Of a stretch of 27,012 nucleotides of DNA, positions 14,336 to 21,414 are shown piece by piece. Position 1 is the first letter of the stretch. Each line of letters begins with the position of its first letter. The stretch is from an uncultured Collinsella sp. (GTDB taxonomy: Bacteria; Actinomycetota; Coriobacteriia; Coriobacteriales; Coriobacteriaceae), in contig UQMM01000029.1 of assembly GCA_900542165.1 (NCBI GenBank), forward strand, positions 1-27,012. Direction: 5' to 3'. The notes under the pieces were generated by a model. That model searched no databases, was not told where the DNA came from, and saw only the letters and a list, made by a program, of their open reading frames with translations. The position numbers and the translations under genes were made by a program.

Positions 14336-15097
14336 ATGGATCAGATTTACGACAACAGGTACTATTCCGCCGGTTCGCGTGAGCCGTCGCCTCGCCGTGC
14401 GCGCACGGTGCAGCTCGGTGGGTCCGTCTACGCCGGCGCCGACCGCTCCACGCAGCGCCTGACAAGTACCTCGCGCCCCAATGCTCATGTGAATACTTTG
14501 GCAGATGGACCAGTGCGCCCGGCACGTTCGTCGCATGCGTCGCGTCCCTCGGCCCAGACGCACGACAGGTCGAGCAGGCCCTCGAGCCGTCTTTCGGGCT
14601 CGGACTTTATGCACTACGCCAACGACAACGCGGTGGTCAAGGCGATCTACGACTTTACCCACGGTCCTCAGCGAGGGCTATTTATCGGCATCGTCGTTGC
14701 CCTGGTGCTCGTGAGCCTGTATTTCCCCGTGCGCGACCTGTACGTGGCAAAGCGTTCGAGCGATATCTTGTCCAAGCAGGTCGAGATTCGCCAGCAATAC
14801 AATGATGAGCTGCAAAAAAGCGTCGACAAGCTGCTCTCGGAGGAGGGTATCAAGGATGCGGCATCCGAGGATCTGGGCCTGGTGATGCCCGGCGAGAAGA
14901 GGATTGAAGTGCAGGGCCTGGACGACGATTCGGATGCCTCGTCGAGCCAGAAGTCGTCGAACGCCAAGAAGGCCAGCGAAGTTGCCAAGGAAATCGAAGA
15001 AGTCGGTAAGGACGCGCCGTGGTACATCCAAGCGCTCGACATGCTGTTTGGGTTTAACGGCGTCGAGGGCCAGACGGTCGTGTCCAACGGCAAATAG
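14336..15097 (+). CDS. DivIC/FtsB-like septum formation initiator protein
   Basis: The 253-residue product has a basic, Ser/Arg/Pro-rich cytoplasmic N terminus of about 110 residues and one membrane span at about 113-133 (FIGIVVALVLVSLYF). A coiled coil with the FtsB/DivIC pattern follows at about 140-170, and then ASEDLGLVMPGEKRI, the conserved A-x-x-x-LGLV-x-PGE region. In this family the protein joins FtsL and FtsQ in the divisome to promote septal wall synthesis. A Ser/Lys/Glu-rich segment and an extra C-terminal helix extend beyond the usual end. I chose ATG 14336 because the longer frame from 14195 would read through the eno terminator. Its place between eno and ppx is that of the actinobacterial ftsB-like gene. 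Confidence 0.82.
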   Translation: MDQIYDNRYYSAGSREPSPRRARTVQLGGSVYAGADRSTQRLTSTSRPNAHVNTLADGPVRPARSSHASRPSAQTHDRSSRPSSRLSGSDFMHYANDNAVVKAIYDFTHGPQRGLFIGIVVALVLVSLYFPVRDLYVAKRSSDILSKQVEIRQQYNDELQKSVDKLLSEEGIKDAASEDLGLVMPGEKRIEVQGLDDDSDASSSQKSSNAKKASEVAKEIEEVGKDAPWYIQALDMLFGFNGVEGQTVVSNGK

Positions 15098-15117
15098 CGC
15101 CCGGAGGGGAGCCCGCA

Positions 15118-16119
15118 ATGACAAATTGCAAACGCTATAAGGTGGCCGCGATCGACCTGGGAACGGTGTCGTCGCGACTGGTGTTGGCGCAGGTCGAGGC
15201 CGGGGCGATTGTGGAATCGTCCAAGCATACCGAGATTACCGACCTGGGCGAGGGCGTGGACGCGACGGGTCGCTTTTGCGAGGCGGCTGTCGAGCGCGTG
15301 CTCGCTGCATGCCGCATGTTTGTGGACGAAGCCCGTGCCTTTGGGGCCGCGTGCGTCTGCACCACCTGCACGAGTGCCGCGCGCGATGCGTCCAATGCCG
15401 CGCTGCTGCTGGACGGTCTGCGCGATCTGGGGCTCGAACCGCAGGTGATTCCGGGCGAGGTCGAGGCGCGCCTGACGTTTTTTGGCGTGGCACACGACTT
15501 TGCTGGCGAGCGCATCATTGTTGCCGATTCGGGCGGTGGCTCCACGGAGCTCGCGACGGGCGTCTATGCGCCTGAGCGCGGGGTCTTTGCGCCGGAGGGA
15601 ACGCGCTCGCTGGACATCGGTTGCCGTCGCGTGACGGAGCGGTTTTTCTCGGCGCTGCCGCCAACGGACAGTGAACTTGCCGCCGCTGGCGTATGGGCGG
15701 GCGAGCAGTTCGGGGCTTACTTTGAGGGCCTGCCTGTCGACTTTGAGCGCGCCGAGCGCCTCGTCGCGGTGGGCGGTACCGTTACCACGCTCGTGGCGCT
15801 GGTCCACGAACTGGAGCCGTACGACTCGAACTTTGTGCACCTGCGCGAGCTTTCGATGGAGCAGATTTCGGCCGCTATCGAGCGCATGTCTGCGTTGGAT
15901 GTTGCAGGCATTGCCGCGTTGCCGGGCGTGCAGCCCAAGCGCGCGGGCGTGATTCTGGCCGGCGCCGTGGTGATCCGCGAGCTCATGCGTGCCGGCGGCT
16001 ACAAGACGCTCACCGTAAGCGAGAACAGCCTACTCGCTGGCATGGCCGCCACCATCAACGAGGTTCTCGACGGCGCGACTCCCACCATCGCCTGGACCCC
16101 GAGCCTGAGTGCTCTTTAA
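15118..16119 (+). CDS. ppx: Exopolyphosphatase / pppGpp phosphohydrolase (Ppx/GppA family)
   Basis: The 333-residue product is a short-form Ppx/GppA protein of the ASKHA fold, cleaving phosphate from polyphosphate or pppGpp. The two phosphate-binding motifs are visible: VAAIDLGTVSSRLVLA near the N terminus and IIVADSGGGSTELATG in the middle. VIPGEVEARLTFFGV matches the conserved sG-x-EEA-R-x-x-x-G region, and LVAVGGTVTTLVAL and LPGVQPKRAGVILAGAVVI the second half. GGAGGGGAG precedes the ATG, 20 bases after the DivIC-like stop, so the two are probably cotranscribed. In mycobacteria a DUF501 gene lies between them, and it is absent here. Confidence 0.92.
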   Translation: MTNCKRYKVAAIDLGTVSSRLVLAQVEAGAIVESSKHTEITDLGEGVDATGRFCEAAVERVLAACRMFVDEARAFGAACVCTTCTSAARDASNAALLLDGLRDLGLEPQVIPGEVEARLTFFGVAHDFAGERIIVADSGGGSTELATGVYAPERGVFAPEGTRSLDIGCRRVTERFFSALPPTDSELAAAGVWAGEQFGAYFEGLPVDFERAERLVAVGGTVTTLVALVHELEPYDSNFVHLRELSMEQISAAIERMSALDVAGIAALPGVQPKRAGVILAGAVVIRELMRAGGYKTLTVSENSLLAGMAATINEVLDGATPTIAWTPSLSAL

Positions 16120-16127
16120 CCGTCTTC

Positions 16128-16204
16128 CTCTGAGTTGCGGTGAAATAGTTCCTAAATAAGCTGGTAAACGGTATAAACAGGATCTATTCCACCGCAACTT
16201 AGAG
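16128..16204. repeat. 77-bp palindromic element (MITE/REP-like) after ppx
   Basis: Terminal arms of 21 bases (16128-16148 and 16184-16204; left arm CTCTGAGTTGCGGTGAAATA plus G) are complementary with two mismatches, both of which can form G-U pairs in RNA. The 35-base centre is A/T-rich. It lies between ppx and the tRNA-Leu terminator and contains no ORF. It could double as the 3' hairpin of ppx, for which no other terminator is seen. Confidence 0.78.
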
Positions 16205-16216
16205 CCCTGCCGGCGT

Positions 16217-16257
16217 GTAAAAGAAACGAGCCCGCATCCCTTGGGGACACGGGCTCG
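16217..16257 (-). terminator. Rho-independent terminator of tRNA-Leu
   Basis: Read on the minus strand, CGAGCCCG (16257-16250) pairs with CGGGCTCG (16234-16227), and TTTCTTTTAC follows. It begins about a dozen bases after the tRNA 3' end. Confidence 0.88.
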
Positions 16258-16268
16258 AAAGCTCCATA

Positions 16269-16353
16269 TGGTAGGGGCGGTGGGACTCGAACCCACAATC
16301 CTTGCGGCGAGAGATTTTAAGTCTCCTGCGTATGCCAATTCCGCCACGCCCCC
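16269..16353 (-). tRNA. tRNA-Leu (anticodon UAA)
   Basis: The minus-strand sequence folds as a class II tRNA. The acceptor GGGGGCG pairs with CGCCCCT (first pair G-U). The anticodon arm is GAGA-CTTAAAA-TCTC with TAA at the anticodon. A variable arm (about GCCGCAAGGAT) follows, then the T arm GTGGG-TTCGAGT-CCCAC, discriminator A and an encoded CCA (16271-16269). It lies 31 bases after the stop of the membrane-anchored protein gene on the same strand. Confidence 0.95.
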
Positions 16354-16384
16354 GTGAAACTAGAAGTCTAGCACAAGCCGTCTG

Positions 16385-17008
16385 TTACGCGTTGACGGCC
16401 ATCGAGTGTTGGCCCGACTTCTCAAGGAACTCTTGGAACTTTGCCTCGTCGCCCTTGTTTTGGTATTGCAGGGCCAGCAGGTACTCCAAGCGGCAGCGCT
16501 TGACCGGGTCGTCGCCGACGTCCTCGAGCATGCGCTCCAGCTCGGGAATATCGTTGTGGCGCTTGAGGATCATCGTGTCGTACATCAGCTGACACTCGTG
16601 TGCGACTGCCTCGGCCTGGCCGCCCTCAAAGCCTTTGATCTCGTGCAGCAGCTCCTTGGACTTTTTGCGGTCCTCCTGGCCAACGTAGTAGTTAAAGGCC
16701 TTAATCACCAGGTCGACGCGCTGCATCTTGGGCAGATTGAGTCCCAGCAGCAAATCGAACATCTCGTCGGCGTGTTTGTGGTCCTCGCGCAGCAGATAGG
16801 AGTTCAGGCGCAGGTAGTCGCGGTTATAGCGCGGGTACAGCATGCTGGTGAGTTTGCCATCGAGCAAACGATCGAACTCGTCCCACTGCTTGGCAGCCAT
16901 AAGCTGTTGCAGGCGCTTAAACGTGGTGCGTTTTTTTACGCTAAAGAACACCGATATGGCGATACAAATAATGACGACGGCGGTCCAGAGGGTGCGGGAA
17001 TCGGGCAT
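16385..17008 (-). CDS. Membrane-anchored helical-repeat (TPR-like) protein of unknown function
   Basis: The 207-residue product starts with a single hydrophobic span (residues 7-24, LWTAVVIICIAISVFFSV) followed by a positively charged KKRTTFKR, so it is probably anchored with the rest in the cytoplasm. The remainder is all-helical with repeating pairs of helices (KQWDEFDRLLDGKL; HADEMFDLLLGLNL; PVKRCRLEYLLALQYQNKGD) of the tetratricopeptide-like kind, which usually bind partner proteins. I do not recognise a specific family. The ATG at 17008 is chosen for AAGGA at 17020-17016. A good promoter (TATAAT) lies upstream, and tRNA-Leu follows on the same strand. Confidence 0.75.
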   Translation of the reverse strand: MPDSRTLWTAVVIICIAISVFFSVKKRTTFKRLQQLMAAKQWDEFDRLLDGKLTSMLYPRYNRDYLRLNSYLLREDHKHADEMFDLLLGLNLPKMQRVDLVIKAFNYYVGQEDRKKSKELLHEIKGFEGGQAEAVAHECQLMYDTMILKRHNDIPELERMLEDVGDDPVKRCRLEYLLALQYQNKGDEAKFQEFLEKSGQHSMAVNA

Positions 17009-17063
17009 TTTAGAGTCCTTAGTCGCTCGTAAAGCGAGCGGTATGACAACACGTGCTAGATGT

Positions 17064-17069
17064 ATTATA
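17064..17069 (-). promoter_or_regulatory. -10 element TATAAT of the 16385-17008 gene
   Basis: A perfect TATAAT hexamer on the minus strand, 56 bases before the ATG, predicts a start near 17057. The -35 region is poor (TGCCAG about 17 bases upstream). A small hairpin CGCTCG-TAAAG-CGAGCG (17024-17040) lies in the leader. Confidence 0.6.
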
Positions 17070-17171
17070 CGCGGCGTGCAAGCAAACTGGCATAAAAGCG
17101 CATCGAGGCCGAGCGCCATCGCTCGCTGCGGTACACTTACCTAAAGTAAACCATGAAGGGAGACATTACCT

Positions 17172-17459
17172 ATGAAGAAGATTGTTTTGGCTTGCGGTGC
17201 TGGCGCTGCTACTTCCACGCTCGTTGCCCAGAAGGTCGCCACCATGCTCGACGCCAACGGTTACGCCGACAAGTACGAGATCGTGCAGTGCGCCATCTCC
17301 GAGGCCAAGGACGTTTGCGACGAGGGCGCCGATCTGCTGATCGCCACCACCGTTGCCCCCGAGGGCCTTACCTGCCCGTACGTGAGCGGCGTGCCCTTCA
17401 TGACCGGCATGAACCGCGTCGCTGCCGAGAAGGCCGTTCTTGACGTCATGGCTCAGTAG
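17172..17459 (+). CDS. PTS system EIIB component, galactitol (GatB)-like
   Basis: The 95-residue product is a small stand-alone EIIB of the PTS. The phosphorylated Cys is C8 in LACGAGAATSTLVA, matching the C-G-x-G-x-x-T-S-T loop of the galactitol-type EIIB family. The rest follows the fold (VQCAISEAKD, ADLLIATTVAP, GVPFMTGMN). EIIB passes phosphate from EIIA to the sugar during uptake. No EIIA or EIIC gene is beside it, so it either works with components encoded elsewhere or has a regulatory role. GAAGGGAGA ends nine bases before the ATG. The next gene follows 11 bases after its stop. Confidence 0.85.
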   Translation: MKKIVLACGAGAATSTLVAQKVATMLDANGYADKYEIVQCAISEAKDVCDEGADLLIATTVAPEGLTCPYVSGVPFMTGMNRVAAEKAVLDVMAQ

Positions 17460-17470
17460 GCGCTGACTGC

Positions 17471-17845
17471 ATGAGTGAGCAGAACGCCAATCCGGTCGAG
17501 CTCTTTGGCATGCGCGTTGCCCATGTGGGCATTAACGCCACCGACCCGGCAGACGCCCTGGAGATCGCGGAGCTGTTCTCGACGATGATGGGTCTGCCCG
17601 TTATCGAGACCCCGGTTTCGTACTTTAACGATTCGCTGGTCGAGGTCATGAAGCAGAATGGTCGTGGCACCAAGGGCCACATCGGCTTTGCCGTCAACGA
17701 CATTGATGCGGCCGAGAAGTGGTTTGCCGAGCGCGGGCTCGAGGTCAACGAAGAGTCGCGCGCGCTGCTGCCCGACGGTAGCACCAAGCTCGTGTACTTT
17801 AAGCGCGAGTTCGCCGGTTTCGCCGTGCATCTGTGCCGCGAGTAG
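17471..17845 (+). CDS. Stand-alone VOC/glyoxalase-fold domain related to the aldolase-fused type
   Basis: The 124-residue product is a single vicinal-oxygen-chelate module pair: MRVAHVGINATDPADALEIAELF, SLVEVMKQNGRGTKGHIGFAVNDIDAAEKWF and KLVYFKREFAGFAVHLCRE. From memory, the nearest relatives are the C-terminal domains of some KDPG/4-hydroxy-2-oxoglutarate aldolases (pattern HIGIN...GHIAIGTNDI...GGFAVHL). Here no aldolase is attached. His and Glu residues at the usual metal positions are present. The function is unknown. Pairing with the PTS EIIB gene upstream hints at sugar-acid or sugar-phosphate metabolism. The ribosome site is weak, so coupling to the EIIB gene is likely. Confidence 0.75.
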   Translation: MSEQNANPVELFGMRVAHVGINATDPADALEIAELFSTMMGLPVIETPVSYFNDSLVEVMKQNGRGTKGHIGFAVNDIDAAEKWFAERGLEVNEESRALLPDGSTKLVYFKREFAGFAVHLCRE

Positions 17846-17867
17846 CGCACAAGCTGCCATAGCTAGC

Positions 17868-17906
17868 AAAAAGGGATAGGGCCGTGTGGCCCTATCCCTT
17901 TATTTA
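17868..17906. terminator. Bidirectional terminator between the VOC gene and the kinase gene
   Basis: AAAGGGATAGGGCC (17870-17883) and its exact complement (17888-17901) form a 14-bp stem with a GTGT loop. T-rich sequence follows on the plus strand (TTTATTTAT) and TTTTTGC on the minus strand, so it can serve both convergent transcripts. Confidence 0.92.
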
Positions 17907-17920
17907 TGCCGAGGGGCTTC

Positions 17921-19216
17921 CTACCGTGGCAGGCGAATCGTAAAGCGGCTACCGACGCCCTCGACTGAGGTCACGCCAATGACACCGCCATGGCTATCGA
18001 CGATCCACTTGGCAATGGCAAGTCCCAGACCCGAGCCCTGCGCGCCGGCATCGCGTGCGTTGTCGGCGCGGTAGAACCGTTCAAACGCGTGAGCTGCGGA
18101 TTCCTGGTTCATGCCGATGCCCTCGTCCTCAACACTTATGTCGATCGTGCCCACGCCCGCATCGGGCGTTATGCCAAATGTGACGGTCGTTCCCGCATCC
18201 GAGTACTTGGCGGCGTTTTGCACGATCACGCGCAGAGCCTGCTTCACGAGCGCCACGTCAACGGGCGCGTCGCAGCGCGGGTCGCTGACAAGCGCAGCGT
18301 CAAAGGCCAGCCGATACGTGTGCGCGGCATCGATCATCTGTGATTCCTCGCATACCTCGCCGACCAGTGCGGCCAGGTTGGTATCCGCACGCCGCAGGAC
18401 CGTGCGTCCGGCATCGCCGCGCGCCAAAAACAGCAGCTGCTCCACGAGCTCCTGCATGTGCTCGCTTTCGGCCTTGAGGGACGCGATGGATTCTGCCAGC
18501 ACGTCCGGGTCGTCTTTGCCCCAGCGATCGAGCATGTTTACGTAGCCCTGAATCACCGCGATGGGCGTGCGCAGCTCGTGGCTCGCATCGTTGACAAAGC
18601 GCATTTGCTGCAGTTTGGCCTCTTGCATCTGGCGCAGTAGGCGGTTAAGTGCAACCTCGATGCTTGCCAGGTCGGCGTCGCCGGTAGTGACGCTCGGCGA
18701 GTCGACGCTTGCGCGCTCGATGGCCTGCTCCAGTGTTTCCATTTTGCCGCCGGAGAGCTGCATGCGACCGAGTTCGTCCACGCGCAGGGCCAGATCGTTG
18801 AGCGGCGCCATGGTGCGGCGCACGCGGCGGGCGCCGCCGAGCATGTTGAGCACGCTGATGACCTGCCAACCTGCAACGACTAGGTAGAGAGGCCACAGTG
18901 CGACGAGGTCCTGCGCGAGGGGAAAGCTCTTGGTGGTGCGCGCAAGCTCGATGGTATAGGTAAGCGTGCTCAGGTTCCAGCCGCGTGCGGGCGTCAGCGA
19001 CATGCCGTGAACGGTGGCGCTGGGGATCCATCCTGCGGTAAACGCGCCGTTGGGCAGCGTCTGGTTGTATCCATAGACAAGGATCGCCGCCACAATCACT
19101 ACTAGCAGCAGGTCGAGCCAAACGTAGCTCATCAGGCGGCGCCACATATAGCTCCAGTTGATGGCGCGGGCGATGGAGGTGACGCGCTTGGCCTCGGCGT
19201 TACGCACGGCAGACAT
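17921..19216 (-). CDS. Sensor histidine kinase of a two-component system
   Basis: The 431-residue membrane kinase has two spans (about 31-49 and 103-126) flanking a short extracytoplasmic loop of about 55 residues. A HAMP-like linker follows, then the H box FVNDASHELRTPIAVIQGY with phospho-acceptor H213. The ATP-binding N box (VIVQNAAKYS), G1 (VEDEGIGM), F-box region (AFERFYRADN) and G2 (GSGLGLAIAKWIV) are all present, so it should be active. The signal is not evident from the short sensor loop. I chose ATG 19216, which overlaps the regulator gene by 17 bases behind GGGGTGG. The longer frame to 19555 is the antisense-free overlap with the regulator and has no family sequence. It is the last gene of a three-gene operon. 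Confidence 0.92.
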   Translation of the reverse strand: MSAVRNAEAKRVTSIARAINWSYMWRRLMSYVWLDLLLVVIVAAILVYGYNQTLPNGAFTAGWIPSATVHGMSLTPARGWNLSTLTYTIELARTTKSFPLAQDLVALWPLYLVVAGWQVISVLNMLGGARRVRRTMAPLNDLALRVDELGRMQLSGGKMETLEQAIERASVDSPSVTTGDADLASIEVALNRLLRQMQEAKLQQMRFVNDASHELRTPIAVIQGYVNMLDRWGKDDPDVLAESIASLKAESEHMQELVEQLLFLARGDAGRTVLRRADTNLAALVGEVCEESQMIDAAHTYRLAFDAALVSDPRCDAPVDVALVKQALRVIVQNAAKYSDAGTTVTFGITPDAGVGTIDISVEDEGIGMNQESAAHAFERFYRADNARDAGAQGSGLGLAIAKWIVDSHGGVIGVTSVEGVGSRFTIRLPR

Positions 19217-19985
19217 AGCCCACCCCGCGCACGGTCTGGATGATGCGGGCGCCGCCGGCGTCCTCGATCTTGGCGCGCAGGTGCGCGATGTGTACGTCGA
19301 CGTTGTTGGTGTCGCCCACGTATTCATAGCCCAGCGCTTCGTGCGCGATGCGCTCGCGGGTGAGCACGGTTTCGGCATGCGCCATAAGCAGGGCGAGAAC
19401 GTCGAACTCGCGGGCCGTGAGCGCGATGGGCGAGCCGCCGACCGTGACTTCGCGGCGGTTGGGGTCGAGCGCAACCGAGTTAACGGTAAGCGCGGCGGGG
19501 GAGGGCGAAGCGGAAACCTGGATTGAGTCGCTGACCGGGGGCATCGCGGCGGCACTCCCGCTCTCGCCGCCCTTCATACCAGCCCTGGCGCCGGCGTCGC
19601 CAACGCCCGAAGCCGCCCGCACGGCCTCCGAGCGCTTCAGCGCTACGCGGATCCGTGCGAACAGCTCCTCAATCGCAAACGGCTTGGTCAGGTAATCGTC
19701 GGCGCCGGCATCGAGCCCGGCCACCTTGTCCATCACGGCATCGCGCGCGGTGACCATGATCACCGGCACATCCTTGTGCTTGCGGACACGCCGCAAGACC
19801 TCCATGCCGTTGAGCTGCGGCAACAGCACATCGAGCAGAATCAAATCGTAGTCGCGCTCTAGTGCCAGGTCCACGGCGGTGCGGCCGTCGGCGGCATGTT
19901 CCACCTGGTAGCCCTCGTGCTCCAGCTCGAGCGTCACAAAGCGGGCGATTTTCTCCTCGTCCTCTACGATCAGGATCCGTGCCAT
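19200..19985 (-). CDS. OmpR/PhoB-family response regulator
   Basis: The 261-residue regulator has a receiver domain (ILIVEDEEKI, phospho-acceptor D52 in LILLDVLLP, T78 in MVTAR, K100 in LTKPF) and a winged-helix effector domain (LTAREFDVLALLMAH, RIAHEALGYEY, NNVDVHIAHLRAKIE, RGVGYVC). It is expected to bind DNA and act on the output of the partner kinase. The linker between the domains (about 118-165) is longer than the usual 10-20 residues and rich in Ala/Gly/Ser. The start has only a poor ribosome site (GGGGG at about -10), 18 bases after the DUF4342 stop, so coupling is likely. Confidence 0.95.
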   Translation of the reverse strand: MARILIVEDEEKIARFVTLELEHEGYQVEHAADGRTAVDLALERDYDLILLDVLLPQLNGMEVLRRVRKHKDVPVIMVTARDAVMDKVAGLDAGADDYLTKPFAIEELFARIRVALKRSEAVRAASGVGDAGARAGMKGGESGSAAAMPPVSDSIQVSASPSPAALTVNSVALDPNRREVTVGGSPIALTAREFDVLALLMAHAETVLTRERIAHEALGYEYVGDTNNVDVHIAHLRAKIEDAGGARIIQTVRGVGYVCRA

Positions 19986-20003
19986 ACGTGCCCCCGTCTG
20001 CGA

Positions 20004-20546
20004 TTACTTGTCGTCGTTCAGATTTTGCTTGATGTCGTCCGCGGCATCGGCGGCGTGATTCATAAGGTTGTTGATGCTGCCGGGCACGTCGCCGTCGCTG
20101 TCGATGCGGTAGCGCATGCCAAAGAACAGGCCAATCAGCATCAGCCATATCGTGGCGCCCCAGGCAAACAGCGCGACGATGGGAATCAGGATGGGAATGT
20201 TGAGGATGATCGCATCGCGGCGCGTGGCGATAAACTTGGTGTCCAGGCTCAGGCGGAAGAGCTTTTTGAGGTACTCCCATACGCTGTCCATCTTCTTAGA
20301 GAAGTCGGTCTTTTCGCTCGACTTTTCGTAGGCGGCCTGCGCGGCGACCATCTCGGCCGAGGGCTCATCGACTGGCGCTGACTCGGTGGCGGCATGCGCC
20401 GATGTGGTCTGGGTCTTGCCCTGCGTCTCAAGCCAAATGATGGCATCCAGAACGTTGCCGTCGGCGGCGTCGAGCGCGGCCTTGGCATCGGTGTAGCTCA
20501 CGTTGCACTTGGTGCGGATGGTTTCAACTTTTTCGAGGTCGTCCAT
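20004..20546 (-). CDS. DUF4342 membrane protein with N-terminal UBA-like domain
   Basis: The 180-residue product starts with a UBA/TS-N-like three-helix domain (LEKVETIRTKCNVSYTDAKAALDAADGN, with a following WLE). A Ser/Ala/Glu-rich linker and a hydrophobic region at about 111-143 (IILNIPILIPIVALFAWG then IWLMLIGLFFGM) follow. It ends in an acidic C-terminal tail. This matches the DUF4342 family as I recall it: the domain and layout are clear, the function is not known. AAAGGACA precedes the ATG. It is the first gene of an operon with the response regulator and kinase, so it may be a target or modulator of that system. Confidence 0.82.
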   Translation of the reverse strand: MDDLEKVETIRTKCNVSYTDAKAALDAADGNVLDAIIWLETQGKTQTTSAHAATESAPVDEPSAEMVAAQAAYEKSSEKTDFSKKMDSVWEYLKKLFRLSLDTKFIATRRDAIILNIPILIPIVALFAWGATIWLMLIGLFFGMRYRIDSDGDVPGSINNLMNHAADAADDIKQNLNDDK

Positions 20547-20661
20547 GACCTGTCCTTTCGTTCGATGGGCGCGACGCCGGGCGATCTGCCCGGGCGCGAG
20601 CGTTGCGTTCGGCGGCCTGCGTTGCGCGGTGCCCCGCCCTTGGTCGAACTCTATGGTGCAG

Positions 20662-20689
20662 GTTATAGATTAAGCGATTCTTGAGCCAA
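20662..20689 (-). promoter_or_regulatory. Promoter of the DUF4342-regulator-kinase operon
   Basis: On the minus strand TTGGCT (20689-20684) and TATAAC (20667-20662) are separated by 16 bases, about 110 bases before the DUF4342 start. The heptamer AGATTAA (plus strand) occurs at 20667-20673 and 20689-20695, 22 bases apart, flanking the promoter. This is a direct-repeat arrangement compatible with OmpR-family autoregulation. Confidence 0.55.
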
Positions 20690-20750
20690 GATTAATGTTG
20701 GATGAGTTTTTGGGTGGTGTGGGCACGGTCTTTTGGATAGCTAGCAGCGG

Positions 20751-20926
20751 GGTCTAATACTTTTCCGGAGAGGTGGACGAGTGAAATCGGGCCCCCGAAG
20801 CATCGGCACTTCGAGTATGTCGTTTCCTGCGGTTTCGGTGCTGGAATCCTGCGATTTTGCCGCCGAAAGATGCGGATGTTTCAGGGGTCTAAAACAGCCG
20901 TTCACTTCTCGTGAAAAGATTAGACC
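20751..20926. repeat. 176-bp MITE-like element with imperfect terminal inverted repeats
   Basis: The ends are GGTCTAATACTTTTCC (from 20751) and the complement of GGTCTAATCTTTTCAC (to 20926). They remain similar for about 30 bases with several mismatches. A third GGTCTAA lies inside at 20886. No credible ORF is present. It occupies the middle of the 543-base gap between the divergent DUF4342 and small-membrane-protein genes. I see nothing definite in the flanks of that gap except the promoter and, at 20927-21089, the leader of the next gene. Confidence 0.6.
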
Positions 20927-21089
20927 TCGATAGCGGGGGATGGGATGCCGGTGCAAAACGGCGTCAAGGGTTGGTCGAGCAGGTGGTTTCTCCATTGATG
21001 TCCGCACGGCATGGGACACTTACCCTGCCGCCCTGCTCTGCCGCGGCGGCATGTACCCAAACAACGACCCTCTAAGGAGTTCGATACCA

Positions 21090-21329
21090 ATGAGCGATAA
21101 CACCAAGCATCTCGCAAAGAAGTGCGTCAAGGACGCGGGGCCGTGCCTCGCACTGTGCGTAGCCGGAGCAGCGGTCGCGCTGCTGGCTGTTCTGGGGCCA
21201 TTCGACGTGCTCCGAAGTGCCAGCTCTTTGCACGTTTGCATTGCCCTTGCCGGTGCCATGATGACCGGCGGCGTGCTCGATCTGGTTTTTTGGGTGCTTG
21301 ACCCGTTTGGATGGAAGAACGAGGGGTAA
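21090..21329 (+). CDS. Small membrane protein, unknown function
   Basis: The 79-residue product has two hydrophobic segments, about 19-40 (LALCVAGAAVALLAVLGPFD) and 48-70 (CIALAGAMMTGGVLDLVFWV). A short basic N terminus (MSDNTKHLAKKCVK) precedes them, and the tail is charged. The ATG at 21090 is preceded by AAGGAG at 21074-21079. I recognise no family. The codon use resembles the neighbours, and the good ribosome site makes it a probable real gene. It precedes a phosphoesterase gene by 85 bases. Confidence 0.6.
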   Translation: MSDNTKHLAKKCVKDAGPCLALCVAGAAVALLAVLGPFDVLRSASSLHVCIALAGAMMTGGVLDLVFWVLDPFGWKNEG

Positions 21330-21414
21330 GCCCTAAAGGATGGAAGGGTTGGAACGGTTGGCTTAGTGATCGTGCAGAATGTGGGCTAGCGACTTACGGG
21401 GAAGTGGTGATCCG

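Noticed and set aside
20741..21019. A 92-codon minus-strand frame in the DUF4342 upstream gap
   Set aside because: It spans the MITE-like element and its flanks, has no ribosome site and no family-like sequence.
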